A stretch of DNA of 64,000 bases from Ascochyta rabiei (lineage: Eukaryota > Ascomycota > Dothideomycetes > Pleosporales > Didymellaceae), in the NCBI RefSeq assembly GCF_004011695.2, contig NC_082421.1, forward strand, positions 372,001 to 436,000. The letters are read 5' to 3'. Shown here in pieces: positions 1 through 12,336 of this stretch (its first letter is position 1; the number at the start of each line of letters is the position of its first letter). A program made the translations under genes and the position numbers. Below the pieces are notes generated by a model, which ran no database searches, had not been told where the DNA came from, and was given only the letters and a program-made list of their open reading frames with translations.

Positions 1-784
1 ATTGCCATAGTGTCATGCCGATCAGACAGAGGAAGAATATGTGCATCTGTCGCTTGGCCAGTTTGCTGTTGCGATCCTGCTTGCGAAAGGTCTCGAACAG
101 CGTTGTCTGCATAAGAGCTTGAGGCCATATGTACTCAGGCTCCCAAAGCAATAATGAACGAGCAACCGCAGCGATGGCATAGCCGCATATGACTATTGCT
201 ACCATGTAGAAGATCGCCACGGCGGGGTGGATCTTCGTGTCATACCACAGAGCAGCCATACTAATTGGGGTAAAACCAAGATTGTACGTTGCGCCAGACG
301 CCGCAGTCAATGTGACCAGAACGTGCTCTTTGATGCTCCATGGTGCAGGGTTGAGGTTGAAGCCATAGCCAAACGGTAGGTTCACTTGCCATGCCGGGAG
401 ACGGTCGGCGAGGAAATGCCCGACGTAGTGACAAGCGATCTGCACGAAGAAGATGGAGTATGGTGCCTGGGTCGTTCGAAAATAGCTCATCTGCGATAGG
501 AAGGCTCCAGGGACGATGAACAGGATGCAGAGAACGAAGTAACGGAACGTTATGGTCGGAAGATTGGGGTCGTCTTCGAGAGACACAAGCTGGCGCACAA
601 CAAGTGGCAGCTGGGCGATTTCGGGGTCGTCATGGGCTTCTTCTTCGACAATTGCAGTGTCGTCTTCCACAGGTGATGCTTCGGTGATGCCCCTGTCTTT
701 TGCTGGCCCTAGGTGGCTTGAGGCGGGGCTAAGCTCAGCGCTTGTGGACTTGGCTATCGCCTTGTCAGTGTTAAGGTTGGCCAT
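1..784 (-). CDS. OPT-family oligopeptide transporter, N-terminal part (runs off left edge)
   Basis: From the ATG at 782-784 the minus strand is open for 261 codons to the window edge, so only the N-terminal third of the protein is present. Residues 1 to about 75 form an acidic cytosolic tail (EEEAHDDPE, LEDDPNLPTITFR). Hydrophobic segments follow: YFVLCILFIVPGAFLSQ, APYSIFFVQIACHYVGHFLA, then the loop NPAPWSIKEHVLVTLTAAS, and AVAIFYMVAIVICGYAIAA. The tail, the first-helix wording and the KEHVLVT loop fit fungal OPT transporters, which import small peptides, glutathione or metal-chelate peptides with protons at the plasma membrane. No intron is visible in this part. It lies 14 kb from a peptide-ligase gene set but is separated from it by transposons. 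Family assignment is good; substrate unknown. Confidence 0.85.
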   Translation of the reverse strand, partial: MANLNTDKAIAKSTSAELSPASSHLGPAKDRGITEASPVEDDTAIVEEEAHDDPEIAQLPLVVRQLVSLEDDPNLPTITFRYFVLCILFIVPGAFLSQMSYFRTTQAPYSIFFVQIACHYVGHFLADRLPAWQVNLPFGYGFNLNPAPWSIKEHVLVTLTAASGATYNLGFTPISMAALWYDTKIHPAVAIFYMVAIVICGYAIAAVARSLLLWEPEYIWPQALMQTTLFETFRKQDRNSKLAKRQMHIFFLCLIGMTLWQ

Positions 785-1525
785 TTTCGCTGGCTAGCCC
801 TTCTTTCATCTTTCTCGCCTTCTCGCTCTTTAAACACAGCAACCTCGAAACATTCGATGAATTGCGCCATTCGAGGTTTGTATGATGCTACCATGTGTCT
901 AGCCCACATGGGCAGTTACGTTACGTCCTCGCTTCTTCTGTCACCCAACGATAATGGCGGTCCCTTACCGAAGCCTCGTTCTGTCCCCACTACAACGGCG
1001 CTAGCTCGATGCTTAATAAAAACCTTACAATTCGCTGCAACCAAGCCATGGGTCTCGGGAATTGCGCGATACGGTCCTCGTATTGATGGCCCAGTGCTCT
1101 TGGGTTTAGGCTTATTTGCGAAGGTGGTAACAATGTTCCATGTGGCGAAGCCGATCGACAATTGATACCAATAGAACTTTTGAAGAGCAAGGATCACCTC
1201 CACCTGTTCCCTGCCAGTATATCCACGTGCGCGACGAGGAACCATGCTCGGGCATGTGCAAGGAATTGCTCCAATTGTAGCCCACCAGTGCGCGCAAATT
1301 GTCTTATCGATCCTACCGGAGTTGCGCATGCATTTGTCCGTTTGACTGAATCCGGAAACAGCTTGGTGAGCAACACCCTGAGAGCAAAGCTGTGGTAAGA
1401 CCCGTAGCAGGCCAGGACAGTCGTGTTGATCTATGATGTTGATATAGCTGGTCTTTCACTGCGTGCGACGACTCTGAATAAAGCTTGGTAGAGTCATTAC
1501 CCAGTGGTAGTCAAGGGTCAGGTAT
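785..1525. other. Intergenic region upstream of the OPT transporter
   Basis: This stretch should contain the promoter of the minus-strand OPT gene. Short open frames occur on both strands but none shows a recognisable domain, and they overlap in conflicting frames. Nothing else can be supported here. Confidence 0.5.
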
Positions 1526-1776
1526 AATGCCTGGCGAAATGTACGCACCTACCCCAAATCTGGAACGTTGATTCGTCAACAAAGACTGTGAACCTACTTC
1601 GTAGGCCGGTAGATAACTGGCTGGTTTTCTGTGGTTGTCACGTTTTGCCCTGCATGCTGTTACACATTTTCACTCTCAACCAATTATAGCTAGCCAGTAG
1701 GAACCTTTCGCTTGTCTATGACGTGATTTTGATCGTAGCCGTGAAGACCCGGGGTGCGTACATTTCGCCAGGCACT
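1526..1776. mobile_element. MITE-like element with inverted ends (copy 1)
   Basis: The two ends are inverted repeats: left TGCCTGGCGAAATGTACGCA (1528-1547), right its reverse complement near 1752-1774. No coding capacity. The inner sequence (about 1600-1745, reverse complement) matches 30620-30860 closely, for example the shared stretches AAAACGTGACAACCACAGAAA and CGTCATAGA, so this is one of two copies of a family in the window. The outermost bases differ between the ends in a way compatible with RIP (AGTGCC versus AATGCC). I could not define a clean target-site duplication. The Tc1-like element begins three bases to the right. Confidence 0.75.
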
Positions 1777-3010
1777 AATACTACGGTATCAGGCGAAAGT
1801 TTTGTGAGTGGGGCGGCACGGTGGGGATGCTTGGCAGATAATGCAGAATCTCTCTATTATCTAAATTACATTAAATCCTACTTAATTTTGTATATAATAT
1901 AATGTTAACGTGTTTTAAGAAGCATCTATATATGCCCCCTAGAATGTCTACTACTTATCTATCTTATCTATCCTATCTATCCTATCTACCTTATGTATCC
2001 TATCCTAAAATAACTACTACTTATATATCTACACTACCCTATAGTTAGTATTTATTATAGGACTAGCGCCTACAGGTACAGACTCTACAGCTTGCTAATT
2101 ATACGTACAGATATATTGCTAACCTCCTCTATATTACTAAGTAATAAGTTAAGTAGGCAGCTACTAGTAATTCTATTACTCTATAACAACGTAGTAGTTG
2201 CCTATATATCCTTATAGATGCCTAAGTAGATAAGCTTAAGGTATATGTCTAATTATTATAACGTATATGTTAGATAAGCTAGCATTAACTTATAGACAGT
2301 CTCTTTAATATATAGGAGGTGTTAGAGTACATAATATACTGTGCCTTAACTATAAGAGGATACACATACTATATTGCCTAAGCTAAGCTACCTCTTACCT
2401 AACTCTATAAGGACTTACGCCTTACCTAGGCTTATAAGCATGTTAACTAGAAGCCTTAGCAGTAGTAGAGGATCCTATAGAGTAACAAGACGTAGGTAAC
2501 TAAAGGACAGCACTATTAAGTGTAGGTAATAAGGAGGACAGGAGAGGAGTTAGATCCTACCTATACTATTAATAAGGTACCTAGAAAGTATAGCTAGATA
2601 TTCTAGGCCTGCTTCTCTAGTACTATAAAAGGTCCCTCTCTTTTTTAGAAGAAAGAGTAGAAGACTATTAATAAGGAGAAGTACTGTAAAAGGATTATAC
2701 CACTTATTTATAGGTAGCTATACCTTAATCTAGAACTTAAGTTTATATAGGATTTAGCCCTAGGTTACTCTATAAGGCTAACCCTTTCTAAGCTATAAGA
2801 AAGAGGGATAACACCTATATACTAGCCCCTATTTTTACTAGACCTTAGTCTAATTAAGCTAGTCTAGGATAAGATAAAAGACTATATTAAGGTTTACTAT
2901 CTTAACCTACCTAGAGAGAGGTAGTATACGTATAATTAACTTAGAGGGGCTATATAAAAGGCGTAGGACTTAATTACCCCTAAGTTCCTTTAGGGCCTTA
3001 TTAAGACTAT

Positions 3011-3212
3011 TGTAAAGAGTGTACAAAGCGATCCTAAGGGAGGATAGGGTTAAAGAGGATAGCAGGTGTATTAAGGTACGTGGTATATAGTAATAAGACT
3101 AATTACTAGAGTATTAGTAATAACCTCTAACACCTTTATATAGTCTAGGCTAACTAGCCCTATAGTAGCTCGCTAAGGCTAGCAGAGGTACCCCTAGGCC
3201 CAGCGCCTAATA
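3011..3212 (-). repeat. 3' LTR of the Gypsy element (left copy)
   Basis: This 202-bp repeat pairs with 14445-14646. The two share long identical blocks (such as CTAAGGGAGGATAGGGTTAA and AGGTACCCCTAGGCCCAGCG). Most differences are C/T or G/A transitions, as expected for RIP after insertion. Confidence 0.9.
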
Positions 3213-3752
3213 ATGCCTCCCTTCTCTAGATTGTTTGGCTTAACTAATAGTATAATTAACAATACTATATTATTTTAGCCTAACTTTAGACGTGTTTACT
3301 CTGTCTGTCCTATTCTAGCTTATTCTAACTAGGTTTAGGCGTTTGTGACACCTTATAAGGTTAGATAGGGCTTAATACTAATTCTACCTTTACCTAGTAA
3401 AAGTTAAACAGATATCCTCTCTTACCTCTTACTTTACCTCTAGGGTCTAGGCAGCTGTTTGCGCAGGCTAAAGCTCTAACTAGGAGGCTAGCAACATATA
3501 AGCTATCTATACTCCTAGTTTTATTAGTTACTACTATATTCTACTTTATTTTAGTAAGTACTAACCTATTCTGTCTAGCACTTTTGTAAGGATAGCTAAG
3601 GGATTTTCTAGGTCTTTCTAGCACGTTCTAACACGTTTTAGCAGATAACACTGCACAATACGCCCTAGTAACCTTTTTAGACTATCTCTAACCGCTACTG
3701 CCTACTACTTACTATTACTAACTGTTACTAACTACTATTTGCTATAGCTATT

Positions 3753-4760
3753 ATGTCTATGCCTGCTTACTGCAAGATTAACATTTCTGCAAATAGTAGG
3801 ACTGCTAAGCAGTGCTGTATGCTGTGCCTCTACTACATTACTAATAGTAATGTTAATAGGGACTGTTAGTTCTCTACTAACCTAGCTTTGTAGAGTAGCC
3901 TGCGTTATAGGGACGCCTAGGCCTACTACTACAGAGAATGTTACAATAGCAATAAGAATTGCCTATTAGTATGTGTTTTGTCTCCTTTTAGCTTATTTTA
4001 GCATCTTTTAATATATTTAGGGCCCTAATAAGTATACTAACAACTATTTAAGGCTTTCTAGCAACATAGCGCGCCTTTACTCTAGTTGTTACGTAGTTAC
4101 TGCTGCTTATACTACTATTATTAATACAGCTAGCGTTAAGACTACCTCTATAACACCTGCTACTACTACGCCTATATTTATTAATAAGAAGACTATGTTA
4201 GGTAAGTCTATTATTAACTAGGCTAGCTTATTACTAGGTATAATTTAAGAGTACGTTCTGTCTCTTTTTAGCTTATTATAGCATAATCTAACCTTTATAG
4301 GAACTATTTACCACAGAAGAACCTACTTACACTCTATAATAGCAACACTTACACACGTAAGTTAACCTTATCTAGCATCTACGTTAAGAAGTAAGATTAA
4401 TCTAAGGCTAGCGCTGTTAAGGCTAAGATAAAGTAAAAGAAGATGTTAGAGGAGAGTAGTAGCAAGACTAATCTAGACGCGCCTATTACCCTCTGCAAGA
4501 AGGTATTATAGCACGTTTTAACCTATTTTAGTAATATCTAACTTCTTTTATAGTTAAAGTATTAGATCGCAGGTACTAGAAAGACCTTTAGTTAGCTCTA
4601 GAAGGAGCAGGAGGAGCAGGAGGCTGCTAAGCAGGCCGCTGCCAATACTGCTGCTGCTGCTGCTACTGCTAAGAAGACTTGTAGTTATAAGGCTTCTACT
4701 TATACCTATAGTAGTAGTCTTAGTTAGTAGATGTTCTCTATAATAGAAGGTTTAGATTAA
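3753..4760 (+). pseudogene. Intron-bearing accessory ORF inside the Gypsy element, antisense to pol
   Basis: Between the integrase remnant and the left LTR, a plus-strand frame starts with ATG at 3753 and stays in phase through three typical fungal introns: 3969-4020, 4251-4300 and 4503-4553, each with GT..AG ends and a CTAAC-like branch site. Exon lengths are 216, 230 and 202 nt, then about 207 nt. All in-frame stops are TAG or TAA, as RIP makes from TGG, CAG or CAA. The product would be about 285 residues with a Cys/Tyr-rich start (AKQCCMLCLYYITNS) and an alanine- and glutamate-rich tail (KEQEEQEAAKQAAA). I recognise no family. It is dead now, but the phase-consistent splicing argues that it was once a gene carried by the element. 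Confidence 0.6.
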
Positions 4761-5504
4761 TAATACCTAAGTTTGTAGTTAGTAGACAATTTTAGGCTAT
4801 TATAGCAATTAGGTGCATTACACTCTTAGATAGTCTAAATAATACTAGAAAGATGTTCTTCTATACTAATTCTTCTATATTTACTTATAATTATAACTGT
4901 ATAATATAGTATATAACTTTCTTTATTTCTTTATATTAGAAATAGCTATAATAGGCTAAAAGATATCTACTTTAGCTAGTCTGTATTTCTTAGGGTAAGG
5001 TAGGGTTATGTTTTCCCTTAGCATAAACTATTAAATACTTATTATTTAAAAAACCCCTATAGGGAAAAATTATAATTAAGTAAAGGTATTTAGCCTTTTT
5101 AGTCCCCCCCTTTTTTAGACTTTAACCTTAAAGTTCTATTACGCGGTCTAAGCAGTTACTTTATTATTTTCTAGTATTATTTTAGCGCTTCTTTAGAAAG
5201 AGTTAAGCTAATTTCCTAGGAATTTTCTAAGTTAGGGAATCTGTCCTACTTAATAAGGTATTCCTACTGTCTGTTAGCTAATTGCCTTCTGTTAAGGACT
5301 TTTTCTATATCCTACACCTTCTCTTCCCTCTTAACTATAGGTTCTTGTATTTATTTCTATATAGTTAGGAGTTAACTTCTTAGTATATATAGGTCTAGCA
5401 GTAACGTATAGAATACTAGGTAGATTCCTTTTATTCCTGGCAGGTCTATTCTGTATGCGCTAGGTCTAATCTAGGCTATAATAGTCCTAGGTCCTAGGTA
5501 TTTC

Positions 5505-5667
5505 TGTTAGGCTCTTAGCCTTACTCTCAGCCTCAGGCATGTGGATGCGTCCACCTCTGACCTGTAATAGCAAATAAGTACTGTTCTGGCCGCTGTCTCA
5601 CTATTAAAGTGAGCATTGTTACCTTTTTGGCATGCTTGGCACGGTGGGCAGAGCCGTAGCCTTAACA
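5505..5667 (+). repeat. Left LTR of the TRIM element
   Basis: This 163-bp repeat matches 5943-6105 except for five transitions. Confidence 0.85.
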
Positions 5668-5942
5668 TTATGCTTACTTTAATGGCTGTAGCGTAGCGTG
5701 GGTTTGAATTATGCTGGCAGACCTAGTCTACCTGGCAGATGGTTGACTACCCCGCACGGGTCCAGTCTCAGCCGAGCCGGCTCATCCGTGAGCCGAGGCA
5801 CAGTCCCACGTGGGCTAGTGCCGTTGCTGCTGGAAGGTCTAGTACTTAGGATAAGAGAGATCCTTCTGAGTGTAGTAGCACGTCAGAACCTGTAACCAGA
5901 GGTGGTTGGCCTAAGTCAGGCCCTCGTTAAGAGGGGAGATAT

Positions 5943-6105
5943 TGTTAGGCTCTCAGCCTTACTCTTAGCCTCAGGCATGTGGATGCGTCCACCTCTGACC
6001 TGTAATGGCAAATAAGTACTGTTCTGGCCGCTGTCTCACTATCAAAGTGAGCATTGTTACCTTTTTGGCATGCTTGGCACGGTGGGCAGAGCCGTAGCCT
6101 TGACA
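5943..6105 (+). repeat. Right LTR of the TRIM element
   Basis: This 163-bp repeat matches 5505-5667. It is preceded by the polypurine-like tract and followed by the ATTTC target duplication. Confidence 0.85.
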
Positions 6106-8346
6106 ATTTCTAGTCTAGCTTCTTTTTTAGGCGTACTGTCCTAATGTTTTTACTAGAGACTAGTACCTTGTTGCCTACTTTAAAGGGTGCTAGTTAGTAG
6201 TTGTTTCTTATCTAAGTGTTTCTTTTAATACTTATTTAACTTTTCTATATTTACTTTGCAGGTAGCCTATAAGGAAATAACTCTAGTAGCTAATTCCTTT
6301 GTAAGGGGAGATTCTCCGCCTTTTAATGCTAAAGTAGGCTAATCTGTGCCCCTTAGATCTATACTGTAACAGGCTTAGAAAGGTGTTATATTTATAGATT
6401 CGTAAATACTATTATTATACGTAAAATCTATAATAAAAATCTATAGGGCCTAATTGTCTTATTCTAGAGTATAGTAGCAATATAAGTACTGTTTAAGAGT
6501 CTAGTTCTACCTTTCTATTTGGCCATCTGTCTAAGGATAATAGGCCAACGTTACGACTCTTCTTAAATTTAAATAGTGGTTAAAAGTTTCCTACGTCTTT
6601 AAATTCATTAACAGCCCCTAATCTAAGATAATTTGTGCTAGGGCGCTGTGTAGTTAGATAATTTCTCTAATCTAGGCCTATGCTAGATCTTTTCTATCCT
6701 AATTAGCTCTAGCTAGTATATAGTGTAACATTTTAGTTAATTTATATACTACTACTAGTATAGAGTTGTACACTAACCTAACCACCTTACTAGAGAGTAA
6801 TTCTGTAATAAAATCTATCGTCACGTCCTCCTATAGTTAGCTTAGCACTAGTAATAGTTATAATAACCTGTACAGTTTGTGTTAGGCAGTAGTAGATCTC
6901 CTACATACTAAGCAGTTGTAGTAGTAGTTAGATACGTTCTTAGGAACGCCCTTCTAGGTATATCTGCGCTAAATCTTCTCTAAGGTCCTTTATGCTCTAA
7001 AGTGTCCTAATATTAGGTTATTATAACATTCTTTAATTACTTACATCTTATCTTCTAGTCTTATAAGTAAGATGCACTTCTCCTTAGCTATATTGTCTTT
7101 TCTTAGGTTATTTTATCCTATTTTAACGTTGCTTAACTCTTTTTTAGTACTAGGGAGTTTGTCTGTGTTATCTAAGTCTGTTATTAGCTCTGTGTAACTG
7201 TTCTCTCTTAATTCTTCTCTTTTAACATCCCTTATATTCTTTCTTTCTTTTACAGACAAACAAAGGGTTAAAGCTGCTACTAGGGGAGTATTAGGGTTCC
7301 TCCTAGTTAGGATCTCCTAAAGTAGTTCTATAAAAGCCTTATTATACTTTTATAAGGGGTCTTACGCTTCTCTTATATAATTAGGACGCTGTAAGGGTCT
7401 ATCTGTAGGGTTTATAGACCTTAGGCAGTAAGTAATTATAAAGTTAAACTTAGATAGCACTAAGTATGCCCTTACTTACTAATAGCTAAGAACCTTTGTC
7501 TCTATAAACTATTTTAGGTTTTAGTAATCTGTTAAGATCTTAAAGAAGGTACTGTCTAAGTATCTTTGCTAATACTGTAGGCTTTAGATAATTATAAGAA
7601 GTTCCTAGTTATAAGTATTATAGTTGTACTTAGCTTAGATTAACTTCTTTAAATAGAGGTCTACAGGCCTCTATTAGGCCAGCTTCCCCTCCCTAGGGAC
7701 TAGTTAACTAAGGATTCCTAAGATAGCGCCTCTAGAGGCATCTACTTCTATCCTAGTCTGTCTTCTAGGTACAAAATAAACTAAGATTAGTACGTTAATA
7801 AATAAGTCCTCTATGTTCTAGAAAGCTTATAGGGATTCTTTACTTAGCTTAAGAGGCTAGCTTTCCTCCTTTCTTATTACTTAACTAGATTTAGCCAAAT
7901 TTAGCCCTTTCTAGGTTAATTAGGTTAATAGCAAAGCTAATTTAGAGAACCCTATAATAAACCTCTAATAGTAGTTTATAAAGCCTATAAATACTTAGAT
8001 ATTATAAACTATACGCAGGATTAGCTATTCTTAGATTATTTTAACCCTATCTAGGTTAATACTTACCCTTTTAGGTAAGACTATATACCTAAGGTACTCT
8101 GTATATTAATAGTGCTATTTACACTTATCTAAGCGCACATAGAGGTTTACTTTGCAAAGCCTCTCTAAGACCTCCTTAACGTGTCTAACGTAGTCTTACT
8201 CTGTCTTAGAGTATAATAATATGTTATCTAGATACACAATATAAGTTATATTAACTAATCCTATTAGTGCCTTATTTATATAGGCCTAAGATTAGGCAGA
8301 AGCATTTATAAGTCTAAACAGCATTACTATATACTTAAAATGTCTA

Positions 8347-10210
8347 ACGTACCCTACGGGCGAGCCGCTTAACGGGCGAGCCGCTCACTTTTGCCAAGCC
8401 CCCACCAAACTTCTCCTCCTACACTAATGTCTTCTTAACAACACCATTTAGACGCGTTAAAGGAAGCTTAGATACAGCTTGCGCTCCAGGCTCTTAAACA
8501 AGACGCAAATCTCTCTTAGCAACGCGCTGCAGCTATCTACAGGGTCCCTTAAAAGACACTAAGTAACTAACACACAGGACAACCTTCACACACAGATTCT
8601 ATAGCTAACTTACAGAAGCTAGACAATAATAAGAAGGAGGTAATTATTAAGTATGTTCTTAAGCTAGATACGTAAGGATTTTCTTCTTAGCTCTTAGATA
8701 TAGCTACTATAGCCAATTCTTTGCGCGCTAAGCACAATCTAGGCCCTATTAGCGTAAACTGGCCTAGTACGTTTGTTAAGCAACACCTAGAGCTTAAAGT
8801 CAAGTTTAATTGCAAGTACGACTATAAGAGAGCCCTCTGTAAGGATTCTGAGGTTCTACAGGGCTAGTTTAGCCTAGTAGCTAACATTAAAGCTAAGTAT
8901 AGTATCTAGGATAAAGACATATACAACTTTAACAAGACAGGCTTTATAATAGGCTAGATCTCCCTAGGAGCAGTTGTTACAGCTTTAGAACAATAGGGTC
9001 GGCCAAAGGCTATCTAGCCAGGCAACTAAGAGTAGGCTACGGCTATAGTAGGCATTAATGCTAAAGGATAGGCTATTCTAGCCTTCCTTATCTTTAAAGC
9101 CTACTACTACCTCTCTGCCTGGTACAAAGAAGAGGATCTGCCTTACAACTAGGTTATTAGAGTCTCTAATAACAGCTGGACTACTAATAAGCTTGGTCTT
9201 AACTGGTTAAAGCACTTTGACAGGCATACAAAGGAGCGTACTATTAGCACCTACTATTTGCTTATTATTAATAGTTATAAGAGCCACAACTCTCTTAAAT
9301 TCTAGCAATACTGCAAGGATAACAAGATTATTGCTCTCTGTTTGCCTTTTTACTTATTACACCTTATATAGCCCCTTAATATAGGTTGTTTTGCTGCTTT
9401 AAAGAAGGCGTATAGGCGCTAAGCTAAAATACTTATATATAACCAGATTAACTATATTATAAAGACAGAGTTCCTGCCATGCTTTATACGCGCCTACAAT
9501 GCTGTAATTACTTCTAAGAACATCTAGGGAGGGTTCTAAGGTGCTAGATTAGTCCTATTTAACCTAGACCAGGTTATAATAGCCCTTGATGTGAAGTTGC
9601 GTACTCTATCACCACCACTACCTGTCAATAACAAGCTCTGGCAGTCGCAAACCCTAAGCAACACCCTTAAACTTAGGTTGCAATTAACGCTTGTAAAGAC
9701 AAGGATTCAGAGGCATATAGATAGTTCGCCTACCTCTATAGTTAAGGCGTTTAAGAAGGTAGCAAAAGGGGCAGTAATAATTGCGCATAAGCTAGTGTTA
9801 GCGTAACAGGAGATTACTTAGCTTTAAGCTGCTAATAAGGCAGCTACACAACAAAAATTACACAAAAGAAAGCAAGTTTAGGCAGAAGGGACCCTAACAG
9901 TTAAGGATGGCCTGCAATTAACAACTTTAAAGGAGTTTAGGGCGCGTAGTAATAGGAAGAAGGCAAAGAAGTAGGTGCGTGCTAAAGGAGGTAAGCCCTC
10001 CTAAAGATGCTGTAGACAGTGCAATCAGACAGGACACAACGCGCGAACGTGTTAGAAAGAGGTAGAAGTAGTTTCTAAATAGTATTACAGGCTATACTGC
10101 ACTTTGCAGCACTAAACTGGGTTGTTTTGGGCCATAATAGGGTGGAGTTTGGTGGGGGCTTGGCAAAAGTGAGCGGCTCGCCCGTTAAGCGGCTCGCCCG
10201 TGGGGTACGT
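8347..10210 (+). mobile_element. pogo/Fot1-like DNA transposon, copy 1 (1864 bp)
   Basis: Inverted ends of over 60 bp begin ACGTACCC at 8347 and end at 10210, flanked by TA (8345-8346, 10211-10212). Each end contains a tandem motif, CGGGCGAGCCGCT twice, separated by TAA, a likely transposase-binding site. The two ends differ by a single transition. The transposase frame (8427-10082) is full length with no frameshift but many RIP-type stops. It is inserted in the reverse transcriptase region of the Gypsy element. Confidence 0.95.
8427..10082 (+). pseudogene. Fot1-like transposase with RIP stops (copy 1)
   Basis: The frame of 552 codons is kept from ATG 8427 to TAG 10080-10082. It shows the wording of fungal pogo/Fot1 (DDE_1) transposases: an HTH_Tnp_Tc5-like region (TFVKQHLELKVKFNCKYDYK), the catalytic entry IYNFNKTGF (normally YNFDETGF, so D and E have become N and K as RIP would do), WTTNKLGLNWLKHFDRHTK, and a C-terminal CCHC knuckle CRQCNQTGHNARTC. 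Stops are TAA and TAG in place of Gln or Trp. Inactive. Confidence 0.9.
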
Positions 10211-12336
10211 TATACATAGTTTAAAAAGTAGTCTTCTACTTATCCTCTTTCTTAATTTAGATATAGTAATATGCCTTCTGTACATCTAGTTTAGTATAGA
10301 ACTTAGCTTACGCTAGTTGTTCTAGTAACTCTGTAATTAGTAGTAATAGATAGTAGTTTTTTAACTATAATCTTGTTTAGACCTCTATAGTCTACACACA
10401 GTTATAGGTTACTATCTTTCTTCTTTAAAAAGAAAATAGGCGCCTCTGCTAGCAACCTTAAGTGTTATATCTAGCTATATTATAGATATTCTGCTAGATA
10501 CTTCCTAAGTATCTTTAGTTCTATTATAGATAGCCTGTATAATAGTTAGTAGGGGGAAGTAGCTTCTTCTATAATATTAATTGCTAGGTTATGCTCTCTA
10601 TGCTCTAGTAGAACCTAAGTATTATCTTCTAATCCTAAGTGCGCATAATTGCGATACACTTCTAGAATTAGGCCTCTTTTAGTAGATATTAGGTTGTATA
10701 TACCTACTAAGTTTACTATATATATATAAACGTCTACTACAGAACTTCTTATAGTGCGTTTAAACTCTTTAGCATCTTCTAACACTATTTTCTCTAGTTT
10801 AGGAGAGTCCCTATACTTCTTCCCTTAGAAGAGCATGCGCTAGCTTAAATAGCTTAGCTTAGGGTTTGTCTAATTAATCTAGGGTAATCTAAGGTATATC
10901 TTGTACCTTTATAGGTCTATAACTATAAAAGGTATCTATTAGACCTCCTATCTTCTACAGGAGTTAACAATAGATACTTCTGCTGTAGTTACTCTGTAGA
11001 TAGGTAATTCTGCTCCACCTACACCTTTAGCTACTATTTTATTTAATAGTGTAACCTCTAGATCCTGCTCCTTTACTAGGAGAACTAAAATTAAGTTTAG
11101 TTGTAACCCTCTATCTATTAAGGCTTCTATATTTTCTGCGTTACCTATAGATGCTTTAACTGTAAGTAGGCATATATATTCTAGGTACACTACCTTATAA
11201 AGAGAGATATTCTTCTTCTTCTTCTTAGATATTTTAATATAGGCTACAAGAGAGGAGATTAGGTCTTAGGCCCCTAATCTTTTCCTAACTTGTCTAGAGC
11301 AGGGTCTTTCTAGTTTAACTTTAGCTTTAGGCAGTTAGGGTAGTAGTAACTAGTTTCTCTGCACTTAAGACACGCGTTTTAGCCCTTATGTAGCCTATCT
11401 TAGCCCTTTTTACCCTTTACTAGCTCCTTACAGAACTTCTTAAACTTAAATAACTTTTTTAGAGTTTTTATATTCCCTTCTAACCTAGAGTTACTAAATT
11501 AGTGCTTCTGTAGTCCTTTATTAGTTATCTTGCCCTTAGCTAAAGTCTTCTTAGGTAGCTGTTAGCTATAATAACCTAGTCTCTAGTTAATAATATTAGC
11601 TTGTTCCTCTACCTTTAGGATTGTATCCCTTTATTTATAGGGGATTAGAGATAAGTCTTTTTATATACTAGGTAGCAGTGCAGTAATATATTCTAGGACT
11701 TAGAGCTCTAGCGTATATAAGTTACCTAGTTCTTCCTATAGTAGATATATAAAATCTAACAGATCTATAGGAGACTAAGATTTCTACTACTTGTATTACT
11801 TTAAGGATTTATATGCTGCTTACTTGCGTTTAGCTAGTATTCCTAGAGTATCTAGCATAATTCTTTTTAGCTCTTACTACGTTAGTTCCTAGGTTAGCTA
11901 ATTACAGTAGTTAGTTGTGCAGTAGGCCTGCTATAACATCTTTAGGTTCTCTAAGAGGTACCTTACACTAAACTTAATCTTTTATTCCTCTATAAGAAAA
12001 TTAACTAGGGATTAGAGGAAGTATCCCTTATAATCTCTCTTCTAATAGTTATATTTAGCGTAGTTACACTTTATGTACTTCTATAGGGGTTTAGGTTATA
12101 GAAGATTTACAGATAAGAAAGATTATAGTTTCTTTACCCCTTCTAGTACTTTTTAGAAGGATAGGATTATTACTAGATCTCCTTTATTATATTTACGTCT
12201 AAGTTTATAAAAAAAAGAAAGTTCTTCTTAGTCTTTTGTCTCTTACAACTATTTACGCAAGTTTTCTAACTCCTGTTATTAATTACCTACTTCTAGGCTA
12301 TTCTAACCCTCTTTAGCTAAAGCTGCCCTATAGATA

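Larger units (their letters stand above)
5505..6105 (+). mobile_element. TRIM-type miniature LTR element inside the Gypsy element
   Basis: Two 163-bp direct repeats (5505-5667 and 5943-6105) begin TGTTAGGCTC and end TTGACA or TTAACA. They flank only 275 bp of internal DNA. The target duplication ATTTC is perfect (5500-5504, 6106-6110). A purine-rich stretch AAGAGGGGAGATAT lies immediately before the right repeat, as a polypurine tract should. The internal part is GC-rich compared with the surrounding RIP-altered DNA. Its 65-codon open frame (5698-5895) resembles nothing I know, so the element is almost certainly non-autonomous. The two LTRs differ at five positions, all transitions. Confidence 0.85.
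6106..11190 (-). pseudogene. Gypsy pol remnant: protease, reverse transcriptase, RNase H, integrase
   Basis: Read on the minus strand from right to left. At 10948-11190 there is a retropepsin-like stretch (ALIDRGLQLNLI, where active enzymes have D-S/T-G). Around 10370-10470 a reverse transcriptase start is visible (GAPIFFLKKKDS, LCVDYRGLNKI). A Fot1-like element interrupts it at 8347-10210. An RNase H wording (IEVDASRGAILG) lies near 7700-7750, and an H2C2/integrase wording (NCLVCRRSTTA, WEDVTIDFITELL) at about 6760-6930. Frequent TAA and TAG stops are of RIP type. The order PR-RT-RH-IN defines Ty3/Gypsy. No function remains. Confidence 0.85.

Noticed and set aside
5698..5895. 65-codon frame inside the TRIM element
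   Set aside because: No domain and arginine/serine/leucine-rich composition; a non-autonomous element need not code for protein.
9591..9806. 71-codon open frame in the transposon island
   Set aside because: It is a stop-free piece of the Fot1-like transposase frame (8427-10082), not a separate gene.
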